NCBI RefSeq assembly: GCF_013415115.1
Contig: NZ_JACCDD010000003.1
Coordinates: 248,001-312,000 of the forward strand
From: Vreelandella zhaodongensis
GTDB taxonomy: Bacteria > Pseudomonadota > Gammaproteobacteria > Pseudomonadales > Halomonadaceae
Direction: 5' to 3'
DNA length: 64,000 nucleotides
Below, piece after piece: positions 39,489 to 48,202 of the stretch. The position numbers and the translations under genes are program-made. Within the stretch, counting starts at the first letter, position 1. Every line of letters begins with the position of its first letter. The notes below the pieces were generated by a model that was not told the origin of the DNA, did not search any database, and saw only the letters and a list, made by a program, of their open reading frames with translations.

Positions 39489-40109
39489 CTAGCGCCAGCG
39501 CTGGTCAGGTGGCACGCTGCCGTTTTTTACCAGTTCAGCGTTAAGCATGTCTTTTTGATGAGCTCGCTCGAGGGCACCGATATGATCTTGGCCCATGCAG
39601 AGCCAGCGACTCACCAACCGCTCAACCAGCACGGTATCGTCCACATCGATAAACAGAGTCCAGTCGAACAGCTTGTGCAGCGCCCGCCAGGGTTCTTGAT
39701 CCAGCAGCAAGTAATTACCTTCTACAATCACAATGCGGTGCGCTGGAGTAATCAACCGCCCTCCGGCTCGAGCGAGATCCAGCGGTCGGTCAAACACAGG
39801 CACCGCTACCGGTTGATCACCGCGACGAATGCGCACTAAATCATGATGTAAGCCACCCACATCGAAAGTGTGCGGCGCACCTTTCAACGGCAGTTGCTCA
39901 TCACCCAACACGGCGTTATCGAAGTGGTAGCCATCCATCGGAACCACGGCTGCCTGCCCTGGCCTCTGCCGATTAATCGCATCGCATAACAGCGCGCTGC
40001 GATAAGACTTTCCTGCCCCAGGTGGTCCCGCCAGGGCAACCATAAAGCGTGCTTTGCCTTCGGCGGCATCCAATAGCTGGTGACTTAACGAAACAAGGCT
40101 AGGGATCAT
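39489..40109 (-). CDS. P-loop nucleoside/sugar kinase-like protein (polyol operon)
   Basis: The 206-residue protein has a Walker A GPPGAGKS at 28-35, a conserved VVPMDGYHFDNAVL aspartate-histidine region, and VIVEGNYLLLD (Walker B). It ends in the lid segment RLVSRWLCMGQDH. It belongs to the uridine-kinase/pantothenate-kinase-like group often found in rhizobial and pseudomonad sugar operons. The P. fluorescens mannitol operon has a PfkB-type fructokinase (mtlZ) in this role; none is seen here, so this may be the functional fructose kinase. That is inference. It lies 37 bp before mtlK and 7 bp after the SDR gene. Confidence 0.72.
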   Translation of the reverse strand: MIPSLVSLSHQLLDAAEGKARFMVALAGPPGAGKSYRSALLCDAINRQRPGQAAVVPMDGYHFDNAVLGDEQLPLKGAPHTFDVGGLHHDLVRIRRGDQPVAVPVFDRPLDLARAGGRLITPAHRIVIVEGNYLLLDQEPWRALHKLFDWTLFIDVDDTVLVERLVSRWLCMGQDHIGALERAHQKDMLNAELVKNGSVPPDQRWR

Positions 40110-40116
40110 AGGTGTC

Positions 40117-40902
40117 TCAACTCATCCAGTTGCCACCATCAACGTTGAGCGTCTGGGCAACGACGTAGTCACTATCCTGACTCGCAAGAAACACGGCCGC
40201 CCCAGTGTGGTCTTCCGGCAATCCCATACGCCCAAAGGGCACAGATTCGCCAACCAAACGCTTTTTTTCGCCCAGCGGGCGGTTCTCGTAGCGCGCAAAC
40301 AGTGCATCGACTTCTTCCCACATCGGCGTATCCACTACGCCCGGTGCAATGCCGTTCACGTTGATACGGTGCTTGATCAAATCCAGTCCGCAGGATTGGG
40401 TCAAGCTAATCACAGCAGCTTTACTAGCACAGTAAACGCTGACGAGTGGTTCGCCTCGTCGGCCTGCCTGAGACGACATATTAATAATTTTACCCCCTTG
40501 GCCTTGTGCCACCATGGCACGAGCCACTGTCTGCAGGGTGAAAAATAGCCCTTTGGTATTCACCGCAAACTGCTTGTCAAAGCTTGCCTCTGTCACCTCG
40601 AGCACCGGTGCCATATCAAACACTGCGGCGTTATTGACTAAAATATCGATCCCGCCAAATCGCTCGGTAACGCACTCCACCATGGCGTTGATAGAGGCTT
40701 GGTCGCACACGTTCAGCACGACACCCATCACGCGCTCGGCGCTAGCGTCTTGTTGCAGCGTGGCGAGCGCATCGTCAATGGCGTGGGCATCGATGTCGGC
40801 TACAATGACATTCGCCCCTTCGGCGAGGTAGCGCTGAGCAATGGCTAAACCGATACCACGGGCACCGCCTGTGATGACGGCGCGTTTATTGAGCAGTTTC
40901 AT
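40117..40902 (-). CDS. smoS: Short-chain dehydrogenase, sorbitol (L-iditol) 2-dehydrogenase type
   Basis: The 261-residue classical SDR has the cofactor motif TGGARGIG at 12-19, catalytic serine in IINMSSQAGRRG, and the YxxxK pair in VSVYCASKAAV. D37 at the end of the second strand (IVADID) indicates NAD rather than NADP. It resembles the sorbitol dehydrogenase SmoS of Rhodobacter sphaeroides, converting sorbitol to fructose and galactitol to tagatose, and its place in an smo-like operon supports this. The start overlaps the end of the HAD gene by 17 bp. Confidence 0.85.
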   Translation of the reverse strand: MKLLNKRAVITGGARGIGLAIAQRYLAEGANVIVADIDAHAIDDALATLQQDASAERVMGVVLNVCDQASINAMVECVTERFGGIDILVNNAAVFDMAPVLEVTEASFDKQFAVNTKGLFFTLQTVARAMVAQGQGGKIINMSSQAGRRGEPLVSVYCASKAAVISLTQSCGLDLIKHRINVNGIAPGVVDTPMWEEVDALFARYENRPLGEKKRLVGESVPFGRMGLPEDHTGAAVFLASQDSDYVVAQTLNVDGGNWMS

Positions 40903-41584
40903 TGTTATCTTGTCCTTGCAAATGGGATTGCCACTCGTCCACTAAGGCGTGAAGTCCGCGCATGTGGGGCAAAATTCGCCAAGCGCCCGCCGCTAGTAGC
41001 CGTGAGGGCTGCTGTTCATCAATGTGACTTGCCCCCACAAAACCAATCACTCGCATGCCTGCAGCATAAGCAGCGGTCACCCCTGCCACGCTATCCTCTA
41101 CCACCAAACAGCGGCTGGGCGAGCAGCCAAGAGCGTTGGCCGCCAAGTGATAAATAGCGGGGTTTGGTTTTGGATTTTCAACCTGCTCGGCGGTAAAAAT
41201 CAGCACATCGCCTAGTGCGCCGTCCAGTTGGGTGGTGGCGAGCGATGCCAGTACACGGCAGCGACGGCTGTTCGACACCACGGCCTTGGGCAAATCGATC
41301 TCGCTGATGGCTGCGTGTACCCCCGCAATGGCGGTTAACTCCCGCGCCAAGCGCGCCTCAATGGCGTTATCGACCAGTTCAGCAGCATTGGGCGGCAGTT
41401 GGTGACGGCTTAACTGTTCCAGGTGCTGGAGGATGTTGGCCGTCGTCATTCCTAGGGCTTGGCTAAGCAACGCTGGGATATCCAGATCCGGCAGCCACTG
41501 CTTAAGGTGGGTTTCCAGAGTCCCTTCAGCGAGTGCTTCACTATCCACCAGGACACCGTCGCAATCAAAAATCAGCGCTCTCAT
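40886..41584 (-). CDS. HAD-superfamily hydrolase (beta-phosphoglucomutase-like)
   Basis: The 232-residue hydrolase has HAD motif I DCDGVLVDSE at 8-17, motif II in AVVSNS, motif III lysine in ENPKPNPAIY and motif IV in CLVVEDSVAGVTAA. The helical cap between I and II is of subclass IA. A sugar-phosphate phosphatase is likely; such genes occur in smo/mtl operons, perhaps to remove toxic sugar phosphates. It overlaps the ABC ATPase gene by 4 bp and the SDR gene by 17 bp. Confidence 0.85.
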   Translation of the reverse strand: MRALIFDCDGVLVDSEALAEGTLETHLKQWLPDLDIPALLSQALGMTTANILQHLEQLSRHQLPPNAAELVDNAIEARLARELTAIAGVHAAISEIDLPKAVVSNSRRCRVLASLATTQLDGALGDVLIFTAEQVENPKPNPAIYHLAANALGCSPSRCLVVEDSVAGVTAAYAAGMRVIGFVGASHIDEQQPSRLLAAGAWRILPHMRGLHALVDEWQSHLQGQDNNETAQ

Positions 41585-42738
41585 ACCTGCTCCCCTGGGG
41601 AGGCAGATTCCGTAGCTGCGCGATTATCTTGACGAGTCAGCCTCGCTAACGGGTGCTGCTGCAGGCTAGTTAGGGCTAGCCCGCCTGCGTCAAACAGATG
41701 AGCGCGCTCGGGGGCAAAGCCGAAGCGCACGGTATCATTGACCCGGTAGGCCACATCGCCATCAGCCATGATAGTGATCAGCTCATCGTCCATTTGAACG
41801 TAGAGCGAGGTTTGACCGCCGAGGCGCTCAAGCACTTTGATCTGCCCACTCAGCGGCCCCTGTTCATCAAGCACTAAGTGTTCTGGGCGAACACCCAGCT
41901 CAAGAGTGGCGTTAGCATCCAAGTGCACACCGTCGACCGGCACACTGCGCTCACCGCCACCGGGCAGACGAATCTCTACGCCTTCAGGCGTTACACCGGT
42001 CAACGTCACCGGTAGAAAATTCATCTTAGGTGAACCAATAAAGCCCGCCACAAAGCGATTGCGCGGATGGTGGTAGAGCGCCATTGGCGAGCCCACCTGC
42101 TCCACCACGCCATCATGTAGCACAACGATTTTATCGGCCATGGTCATGGCCTCTATCTGATCGTGGGTGACATAAATCATCGTGGCGTCCAGCTCTTCAT
42201 GAAGCCGTGCCAGCTCAATACGCATCTGTACCCGCAGCGCCGCATCCAGATTGGAGAGCGGCTCATCAAACAGAAAGATACTTGGGTTGCGCACAATCGC
42301 CCGGCCAATCGCCACCCGTTGGCGCTGGCCGCCTGAAAGTGCTTTGGGCTTGCGATCCAGTAGCGGTTCAAGCTGTAGAATTTTAGCGGCTTCTAACACT
42401 TTGGCGCGGCGCTCCTCTTTAGGTACTCCAGCCAAGCGCATGCTGAAACCCATGTTGGCCTCAACGGTCATGTGCGGGTAAAGCGCATAGCTCTGAAACA
42501 CCATGGCCAAGCCCCGGTCGGCGGGGCCCACATCGTTTATTCGCTTACCATCGATCAGAATATCGCCGTCGCTTGCACTCTCCAAACCCGCAATCATGCG
42601 CATTAGCGTGGATTTACCACAGCCCGACGGGCCAACAAACACCACGAACTCGCGGTCATTCACTTCGAGATCAATACCTTTGATGACCTTGGTGTCGCCA
42701 AACTGTTTGATAATGTTCTTCAGTTGTAAGGTTGCCAT
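41581..42738 (-). CDS. smoK: ABC polyol transporter ATP-binding protein (MalK/UgpC type)
   Basis: The 385-residue ATPase energises the importer. Walker A is GPSGCGKST, the signature LSGGQRQRVAIGRAIV, Walker B IFLFDEPLSNLD, and the switch histidine is in TMIYVTHDQ. The C-terminal third has the regulatory TOBE domain of MalK-like ATPases. ATG 42736-42738 has a perfect AAGGAG 6 nt upstream; the frame opens 22 codons earlier. The gene order ATPase-HAD-SDR is that of the smo operon. Confidence 0.92.
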   Translation of the reverse strand: MATLQLKNIIKQFGDTKVIKGIDLEVNDREFVVFVGPSGCGKSTLMRMIAGLESASDGDILIDGKRINDVGPADRGLAMVFQSYALYPHMTVEANMGFSMRLAGVPKEERRAKVLEAAKILQLEPLLDRKPKALSGGQRQRVAIGRAIVRNPSIFLFDEPLSNLDAALRVQMRIELARLHEELDATMIYVTHDQIEAMTMADKIVVLHDGVVEQVGSPMALYHHPRNRFVAGFIGSPKMNFLPVTLTGVTPEGVEIRLPGGGERSVPVDGVHLDANATLELGVRPEHLVLDEQGPLSGQIKVLERLGGQTSLYVQMDDELITIMADGDVAYRVNDTVRFGFAPERAHLFDAGGLALTSLQQHPLARLTRQDNRAATESASPGEQV

Positions 42739-42749
42739 GGGGAACTCCT

Positions 42750-43604
42750 TTACTTGACGGCGCCAAAGGTCAGGCCGCGCACCATTTGTTTTTGGGTCAT
42801 CCAACCGAAGATCAGGATGGGGGCGATTGCCATGGTGGAAGCTGCCGAAAGCTTGGCCCAGAATAGCCCTTCAGGGCTTGAGAAGGAGGCAATATAGGCG
42901 GTCAATGGTGCCGCTTTCGACGAGGTTAAGTTGAGGCTCCAGAATGCTTCGTTCCAGCTCAGAATCACCGAGAGCAGCCCGGTAGAAGCGATGCCTGGCA
43001 GTGTTAGTGGCAGCAGCAGGAAAAACACCTCCTGCAGGGTGGAAGCGCCGTCCATCCTGCCGGCTTCCAGAATGTCTTTGGGCATATCTTTAAAGAAGGT
43101 GTAGAGCATCCACACCACAATAGGTAGGTTCATCAAGGTGTAAATAATGATCAGACCAGTGCGGGTATCCAACAACCCCACGTCTCGGAAAATCAAATAG
43201 ATAGGCACCAAAACACCCACAGGTGGCAGCATTTTGGTAGACAGCATCCAGAGCAGCGTGCCCTTGGTGCGCTTAGTGGGCAAAAAGGCCATGGCATACG
43301 CCGATGGAATGGCAATCAGTAGTGCTAAAAAGGTGGAGCCAAACGCCACGACTACGCTATTTAGCGCAAAACGGGCATAGCCCGAGCGTGCATGAACGGC
43401 TTGATAGCTCTCAAGTGTGGGGGAAAAGAGAAAGCTTGGATCTGCAATGGCTGCCGTTTCAGTTTTAAACCCAGTCAGCACCATCCACAGGATGGGGAAA
43501 AAGATAATCAGGGCAATCGACCAGCCCACTAGGGTTAAGACCAGTTGCCTGATGGGCAACGAGCGAGCGTTAGCTGGCGCGACGCTATTACGATGAAGTG
43601 TCAT
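42750..43604 (-). CDS. smoG: ABC polyol transporter permease (MalG type)
   Basis: The 284-residue inner-membrane permease has six helices and the EAA loop EAGRMDGASTLQEVFFLLLPLTLPG that docks to the ATPase. It resembles MtlG/SmoG of mannitol and sorbitol importers. ATG 43602-43604 has GGAG 8 nt before it; an earlier ATG adds nine residues. It follows the other permease with a short gap. Confidence 0.92.
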   Translation of the reverse strand: MTLHRNSVAPANARSLPIRQLVLTLVGWSIALIIFFPILWMVLTGFKTETAAIADPSFLFSPTLESYQAVHARSGYARFALNSVVVAFGSTFLALLIAIPSAYAMAFLPTKRTKGTLLWMLSTKMLPPVGVLVPIYLIFRDVGLLDTRTGLIIIYTLMNLPIVVWMLYTFFKDMPKDILEAGRMDGASTLQEVFFLLLPLTLPGIASTGLLSVILSWNEAFWSLNLTSSKAAPLTAYIASFSSPEGLFWAKLSAASTMAIAPILIFGWMTQKQMVRGLTFGAVK

Positions 43605-43636
43605 TGAAATGCTCCCAAGACGCCCTGTCACCGGGG

Positions 43637-44527
43637 TTAGTCTTCTAAGTTCTTAGCGACCATACGGACAAGGAAAATCGCGACGATATTGGCGAGAATG
43701 ATGGCGACCACCCCACCCGCTGAGGCCAAGCCCACATCGAAATCCAGCAGCGCTTGGATATAGATCAAATAGGCTAAGTTAGTGGTCGCGAGTCCCGGTC
43801 CGCCGGAGGTGGTGACAAAAATCTCAGCAAAAATCGTCAGCAAGAAGATCATTTCAATCATGATCACCACGCTAATGGCACGCTTTAGGTGTGGTAGCGT
43901 AATGAAGAAGAAAATAGCCAGTGGTCCAGCACCATCCATGCGTGCTGCTTCCACTTGGTCTTCATCAAGCGACTGCATGGCGGTGAGCAGGATCAGTAGC
44001 GCAAACGGCAGCCACTGCCACGACACTATAATGATGATGGAGGTCAGCGGTAGCGATGAGAACCAGTCCAACGCTGGCAGCCCTAGTGACTGCGACAGCC
44101 ACGCTAACACCCCATTAGAGGGGTGCATCATCATGTTTTTCCATACCAGGGCGCTCACCGTTGGCATGACAAAGAAGGGAGAAATCGCCAGTACGCGGGC
44201 AATGCCACGCCCAGCAAACTCTTGCTGGAAAAGCACCGCGAGCAGCGTGCCACCCACCACAGTAATCACCAGCACCGAGCCTACCAACAACAGGGTGGTG
44301 CTCATCGCTGACCACAAAGCGGGATCAGTCAGCAAGTATTCATAGTTTTCCCAACCGGCAAAGCCGGTCATCTCTGGCATGAGCAAGTTATAGCGCTGAA
44401 AAGAGAACCAGACCGTCATGCCCAGGGGCACGATCATCCAGAGCAGCAGCAGCGTTACCGCGGGCGCTTGAAGCGAAAGCGTTCTTAGCCCGCCGACCGT
44501 TCGGCCGGAAGCACGTGTTCTATTCAT
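43637..44527 (-). CDS. smoF: ABC polyol transporter permease (MalF type)
   Basis: The 296-residue permease has six helices. The EAA loop is EAARMDGAGPLAIFFFITLPHLKR. It forms a heterodimer with the downstream permease. TTSGGPGLATTNLAYLIYIQ is typical of the MtlF/SmoF group. Confidence 0.92.
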   Translation of the reverse strand: MNRTRASGRTVGGLRTLSLQAPAVTLLLLWMIVPLGMTVWFSFQRYNLLMPEMTGFAGWENYEYLLTDPALWSAMSTTLLLVGSVLVITVVGGTLLAVLFQQEFAGRGIARVLAISPFFVMPTVSALVWKNMMMHPSNGVLAWLSQSLGLPALDWFSSLPLTSIIIIVSWQWLPFALLILLTAMQSLDEDQVEAARMDGAGPLAIFFFITLPHLKRAISVVIMIEMIFLLTIFAEIFVTTSGGPGLATTNLAYLIYIQALLDFDVGLASAGGVVAIILANIVAIFLVRMVAKNLED

Positions 44528-44605
44528 GGAAATACCTGCAAGAAAACAGACCTGCTAGAACCACTGAAATACGCCTGCCCATGGCTGGGCAGACGCAAGA
44601 GTGTA

Positions 44606-45928
44606 TTAACGCTCGATGTAGCCAGCCCGCTGCATAGTGCGCTCGGTGGCTCGCTGAGCACTATCAAGCGCTTGCGCTACCGTGGTGTCACCGGTCAGGG
44701 CAGCGGCAATCGTTTGGCCCACTTGTGTACCAATCGACTGAAACTCTGGAATACCAACAAACTGAACACCGATATAGGGGGTTGGCTCTAGGCTGGAGTC
44801 GGTAGGATCAGCTTCCTGTATGGCGTTAAGCACAAAATCGGCAAATGGTGCGGCATCAACGTACTGCTCGTTGGCATAGGTGGACTCACGAGTACCTGGC
44901 GGTACGCTTGTCCAACCGTTCGTTTCACCGACAAGTTCAATGTACTCCCGTGAAGTCGCCCAGGTAATGAACTCCTGTGCCGCCTCTTTATGCTCAGAGG
45001 AAGCGGGTATCGCCAACGCCCAGGACCACAACCAGTGAGAGCCTTTAGGAGTTTCCGCGATAGGTGCTGGCGCAAAGCCTAGCGTATCTGCTACGTCCGA
45101 CTCGCTCTCATCGAAGAGTTTGCCTGCCGCCGAGGTGGCATCAACCCACATGGCGCAGTTCCCCCGAGAGAAGAGCACCAAGTTTTCGTTAAAGCCATTG
45201 GAGCTGGCACCAGGCGGCCCATAGTTGCTTAGCAGGTCAACATAGAATGTAATCGCGTTGTTCCAGGCCTCGGAGTTGAGCTCCGGATTCCACTGCTCAT
45301 CAAACCAGCGGCCGCCAAAGGTGTTTACCAGCGTCGAGACAAAGGCCATGTTTTCGCCCCAGCCCGGCTTACCGCGCAAGCAAATACCTGCCAGGTTCTC
45401 TTCGGTACCGTGTAGCTGCTCGGCCCAGCCACGCACCTGCTCCCAGGTGGGCTGCTCAGGCATCTCGATGCCAGCCTGCTCAAACAGATCGGTGCGGTAG
45501 TACATCATGGAGCTTTCCGCATAGAACGGCAGGGCATACATCGTGCCATCCAAGCTTAGGCCATCGCGTACCGATACCAGCAAATCATCTGCTTCATAGT
45601 CATCGGGCAAGTTTTCCAGCGGTTCAAGCCAGCCACGCTCTGCCCAGATGGGCACTTCGTAGGTGCCGATGGTCATCACGTCGAACTGCCCACCGCCGGT
45701 GGCAATGTCCGTGGTCATACGCTGACGCAGCACGTTCTCCTCAAGTACCACCCAGTCCAGAGTGATATCTGGGTGCGCTTGCTCAAAGGCATCGGTCAGG
45801 CTCTGCATGATGACCATGTCGTTATTGTTTACCGTGGCAACGGTGATCGCTGTTTGAGCGTGGGCTTGGCCAGCTACCGCAATGGCAGCCACTAGGGTCG
45901 TAACGGGAAAATGACGTGCAATATGCAT
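44606..45928 (-). CDS. smoE: Periplasmic polyol-binding protein of ABC transporter
   Basis: This is a 440-residue solute-binding protein of cluster B. A signal peptide of about 24 residues ends in QAHAQ. Features of the sorbitol/mannitol group include MYALPFYAESSMMYYRTDLFEQAGI and SHWLWSWALAIPASSEHKEAAQEF. It is the first structural gene of the operon, as in mtlE of P. fluorescens. An AGAGGAA ribosome-binding site precedes it, and the regulatory region with repeats is just upstream. Confidence 0.92.
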   Translation of the reverse strand: MHIARHFPVTTLVAAIAVAGQAHAQTAITVATVNNNDMVIMQSLTDAFEQAHPDITLDWVVLEENVLRQRMTTDIATGGGQFDVMTIGTYEVPIWAERGWLEPLENLPDDYEADDLLVSVRDGLSLDGTMYALPFYAESSMMYYRTDLFEQAGIEMPEQPTWEQVRGWAEQLHGTEENLAGICLRGKPGWGENMAFVSTLVNTFGGRWFDEQWNPELNSEAWNNAITFYVDLLSNYGPPGASSNGFNENLVLFSRGNCAMWVDATSAAGKLFDESESDVADTLGFAPAPIAETPKGSHWLWSWALAIPASSEHKEAAQEFITWATSREYIELVGETNGWTSVPPGTRESTYANEQYVDAAPFADFVLNAIQEADPTDSSLEPTPYIGVQFVGIPEFQSIGTQVGQTIAAALTGDTTVAQALDSAQRATERTMQRAGYIER

Positions 45929-45961
45929 ACAGCTTTCCTCTTGGCAATTATTGGCATTGTT

Positions 45962-46063
45962 TTTATAAGCACGGTTGTTACTGGAACTGTAGTTATTAGA
46001 ACTGTGGTGATTGGCATCGCCGCAAAATTGATCTAATTGATCATCGAACGATCAAATGATCGT
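45962..46063. promoter_or_regulatory. Polyol operon control region: 15-bp direct repeats and GATC palindromes
   Basis: Two 15-bp imperfect direct repeats (GTTACTGGAACTGTA at 45977-45991, GTTATTAGAACTGTG at 45992-46006) lie over the expected -35 to -50 of a promoter whose -10 is TATAAA (minus strand, 45962-45967). Further upstream, ACGATCAAATGATCGT (46048-46063) is an inverted repeat with 7-bp arms, and TTGATC/GATCAA half-sites lie at 46028, 46037 and 46050. SorC-family regulators commonly use TGATC-containing inverted repeats, so these are probable operators for the upstream regulator. Confidence 0.55.
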
Positions 46064-46148
46064 ACGAAAGGCAAAAAAAAGCAAAGCCTACTTTTTTAAA
46101 CTTTACGCTAATTCATTCAGCTATTTGCATATTGCACTGCGTCATGCA

Positions 46149-47105
46149 TCATCGAGTAATAGCATCAACAATATGTCTTGCTGCAGTTTCGTCCGTTATT
46201 AATCCTTTTAACCAGCCTCCTCGCAATGCTGCCAGAATTGCTGGAGCTTTATCGCGCCCACCCGCTATTGCCACCATAAGGTGATTCACGAAACGTTCTA
46301 GAGGCAAACTGGTTACTCGCCTTGTTATGGAGCAATCAATCACCTCTCCGCGATCATTAAGCGGCCAGCCTAGCAACTCACCAACTGCTTTAAGGCTTAA
46401 TAGCTCATCTAGCTCACTTTCGCTGATGAAGTGGTCTTGAAACAGCGTGGCTTGGCGATCGATTCTGCCGACTCCAATAAAGGCAGCCTCAGACTCCCTC
46501 GCCACATCAGCAATCGCTTTAAACAGGCGCTGTGTCAGCATGGTCTCTTTTTCGACTAACGACTCCGCTACCACGGGTGCAGGTAGTAAAAATCGCTCGC
46601 CGTCCGTTTTATCTGCCAGCAACATGACCGCATCATAACGGTTAGCCGAACCATCCCTGGCAACATTACCCACCAAAGAGACAAAACGATGCTGGGGCCG
46701 TTCAATACGACTAAGCGCCTCAACCGCAGCTCGCACCGAGCGTCCAGTCCCCAAAGACAGCGTTAACGGCTCGCTGCGTTCCACCAACCGCGCCATCCTT
46801 TCAGCACCTGCAACCGCTAGATAATACGCAGCGCTTTCAGATGCCTGGCTATCGGCGGGCACAACATCGCAATACGCCAAGCCGAAATGATCGCGAAGCA
46901 CGCTGCCTAATGTCATACAGGTAGAAATAGGGTGGTCAATATGAACCTTTACCAACCCTTCTTGCCTGGCAAGCGCTAACAGACGCTGGACACCGGGTCG
47001 AGAAACTCCTAATTGGTTGGCAATTTCATCCTGAGTCATGCCGCCGACATAAGCCATCCAAGCGGCTCTGGCCGCCTGATCAAGCTTCACCTCAAACTTA
47101 TCCAT
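46149..47105 (-). CDS. SorC/DeoR-type sugar-binding transcriptional regulator of the polyol operon
   Basis: The 318-residue protein begins with a short helix-turn-helix (MTQDEIANQLGVSRPGVQRLLALARQEGLV at about 22-51) and continues with the sugar-phosphate-like binding domain of SorC regulators (LSLGTGRSVRAAVEAL, IGVGRID, ITRRVTSLPLERF). Family members bind free polyols or phosphorylated sugars. It stands upstream of and colinear with the polyol genes, as smoC in Rhodobacter. ATG 47103-47105 is chosen because the family N-terminus (MDKFEVKLDQAARAAW) starts there; the frame extends 17 codons further. Confidence 0.9.
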   Translation of the reverse strand: MDKFEVKLDQAARAAWMAYVGGMTQDEIANQLGVSRPGVQRLLALARQEGLVKVHIDHPISTCMTLGSVLRDHFGLAYCDVVPADSQASESAAYYLAVAGAERMARLVERSEPLTLSLGTGRSVRAAVEALSRIERPQHRFVSLVGNVARDGSANRYDAVMLLADKTDGERFLLPAPVVAESLVEKETMLTQRLFKAIADVARESEAAFIGVGRIDRQATLFQDHFISESELDELLSLKAVGELLGWPLNDRGEVIDCSITRRVTSLPLERFVNHLMVAIAGGRDKAPAILAALRGGWLKGLITDETAARHIVDAITR

Positions 47106-47194
47106 TGACTCGCTCACTGCCCTATAATTTGAAATATTGGCGCACAACGCCTTCACTGGGGCTCTTGCGCCATCGTTTATTAATAAGGATAAAG

Positions 47195-47512
47195 ATGACT
47201 ATGTACAAGCTTGCTTTTTTTGTTCCCATCGAAAATGCCGAGAGTGTAAAGGAAGCAGTCTTTGAAACAGGTGCTGGCCGAATTGGCGATTACGAAGCCT
47301 GCTGTTTTCAAACCCGCGGCACCGGCCAGTTCCGCCCCTTGGAGGGTGCGCAACCACATCTTGGTCACGTCGGATCACTTGAAATCGTCGAAGAAGTAAA
47401 AGTTGAGCTTGTCTGTCAAAATGAGCACATTCAAGCAGCCATTGCGGCTCTGAAATTAGCCCACCCCTATGAAGAGGTGGCCTACGATGTTTGGCAACTG
47501 GCCGATCTGTAA
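47195..47512 (+). CDS. YqfO/NIF3-related CutA-like protein
   Basis: The 105-residue protein has the pattern YKLAFFVPIENAESVKEAVF, GAGRIGDYEACCFQT and GTGQFRPLEGAQP, plus the end HPYEEVAYDVW. This is the CutA-like insert domain of YqfO/NIF3 proteins as a stand-alone gene. Its function is unknown; metal or small-ligand binding is suspected. AAGGA lies 6 nt before ATG 47195. A second in-frame ATG is at 47201. It is divergent from the polyol regulator. Confidence 0.8.
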   Translation: MTMYKLAFFVPIENAESVKEAVFETGAGRIGDYEACCFQTRGTGQFRPLEGAQPHLGHVGSLEIVEEVKVELVCQNEHIQAAIAALKLAHPYEEVAYDVWQLADL

Positions 47513-47550
47513 TTCGGCGATGCCCTAACAGAGCATCTCACTAACAGAGC

Positions 47551-48108
47551 CTAGGCACTGCCAAAATAACGCTCTCTATCGTCAGGGGTAATTGAACTGG
47601 TGTGTAGCGGGTAGTGAGCACTTTTACGGTCTTCATAAAAGTGCTGCAATGTACGCTCAATCGTTGGGAAGGCAAGCTCATCCCAGGGAATTTCATGCTC
47701 TTCAAACAGCGCCACCTCTAAGCTTTCAGAGCCAGCACTAAAGCCACCGAGAAGCTCAGCACGAAAAATCATATAGACTTGATTGATATGAGGCAGGTCA
47801 ATGAGCGTGTATAACCCCTCCAGTTTGACCTCTGCAAAGGCTTCTTCCCAAGTCTCCCGTGCGGCGGCCTGCTGAGTGGTTTCGGCATTTTCCATATAGC
47901 CAGCGGGTAGTGTCCAGTACCCTTTGCGGGGAGAAATTGCCCGCTTGCATAGCAATATTTTATCGCCAATCACCGGCAGCGTCCCTGCCACAATACGCGG
48001 GTTCTGATAATGAATAGTGCCACAGGCATCACATAAATAGCGCAAACGGTCATCGCCTTCAGGAACAGCAAAACGGACTTTTTCACCACACTGACTACAA
48101 AAATTCAT
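47551..48108 (-). CDS. Nudix hydrolase with N-terminal zinc ribbon
   Basis: The 185-residue protein begins with a zinc ribbon (CSQCGEKV and CDACGTIHY). The Nudix box follows in GYMENAETTQQAAARETWEEA, fitting G-x5-E-x7-RE-xx-EE. Substrates of such proteins include NADH, ADP-ribose and nucleotide derivatives; NADH pyrophosphatase (NudC) shares the zinc ribbon but has extra motifs (SQPWPFP) that I do not see. ATG 48106-48108 is chosen because the ribbon starts there. It is divergent from a second Nudix gene 95 bp away. Confidence 0.85.
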   Translation of the reverse strand: MNFCSQCGEKVRFAVPEGDDRLRYLCDACGTIHYQNPRIVAGTLPVIGDKILLCKRAISPRKGYWTLPAGYMENAETTQQAAARETWEEAFAEVKLEGLYTLIDLPHINQVYMIFRAELLGGFSAGSESLEVALFEEHEIPWDELAFPTIERTLQHFYEDRKSAHYPLHTSSITPDDRERYFGSA

Positions 48109-48202
48109 CGCGTTTTCTCTACGGCTGATGGGGCAAGGCTCTGACGTACTTGACGTCAATCACCGCTGCTGGGTAAAAGAGAACAAAGCAAATGGATACC
48201 CT

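Noticed and set aside
46064..46148. A-rich and T-rich block after the polyol regulator as an intrinsic terminator
   Set aside because: Runs of T are present but no stable stem immediately precedes them.
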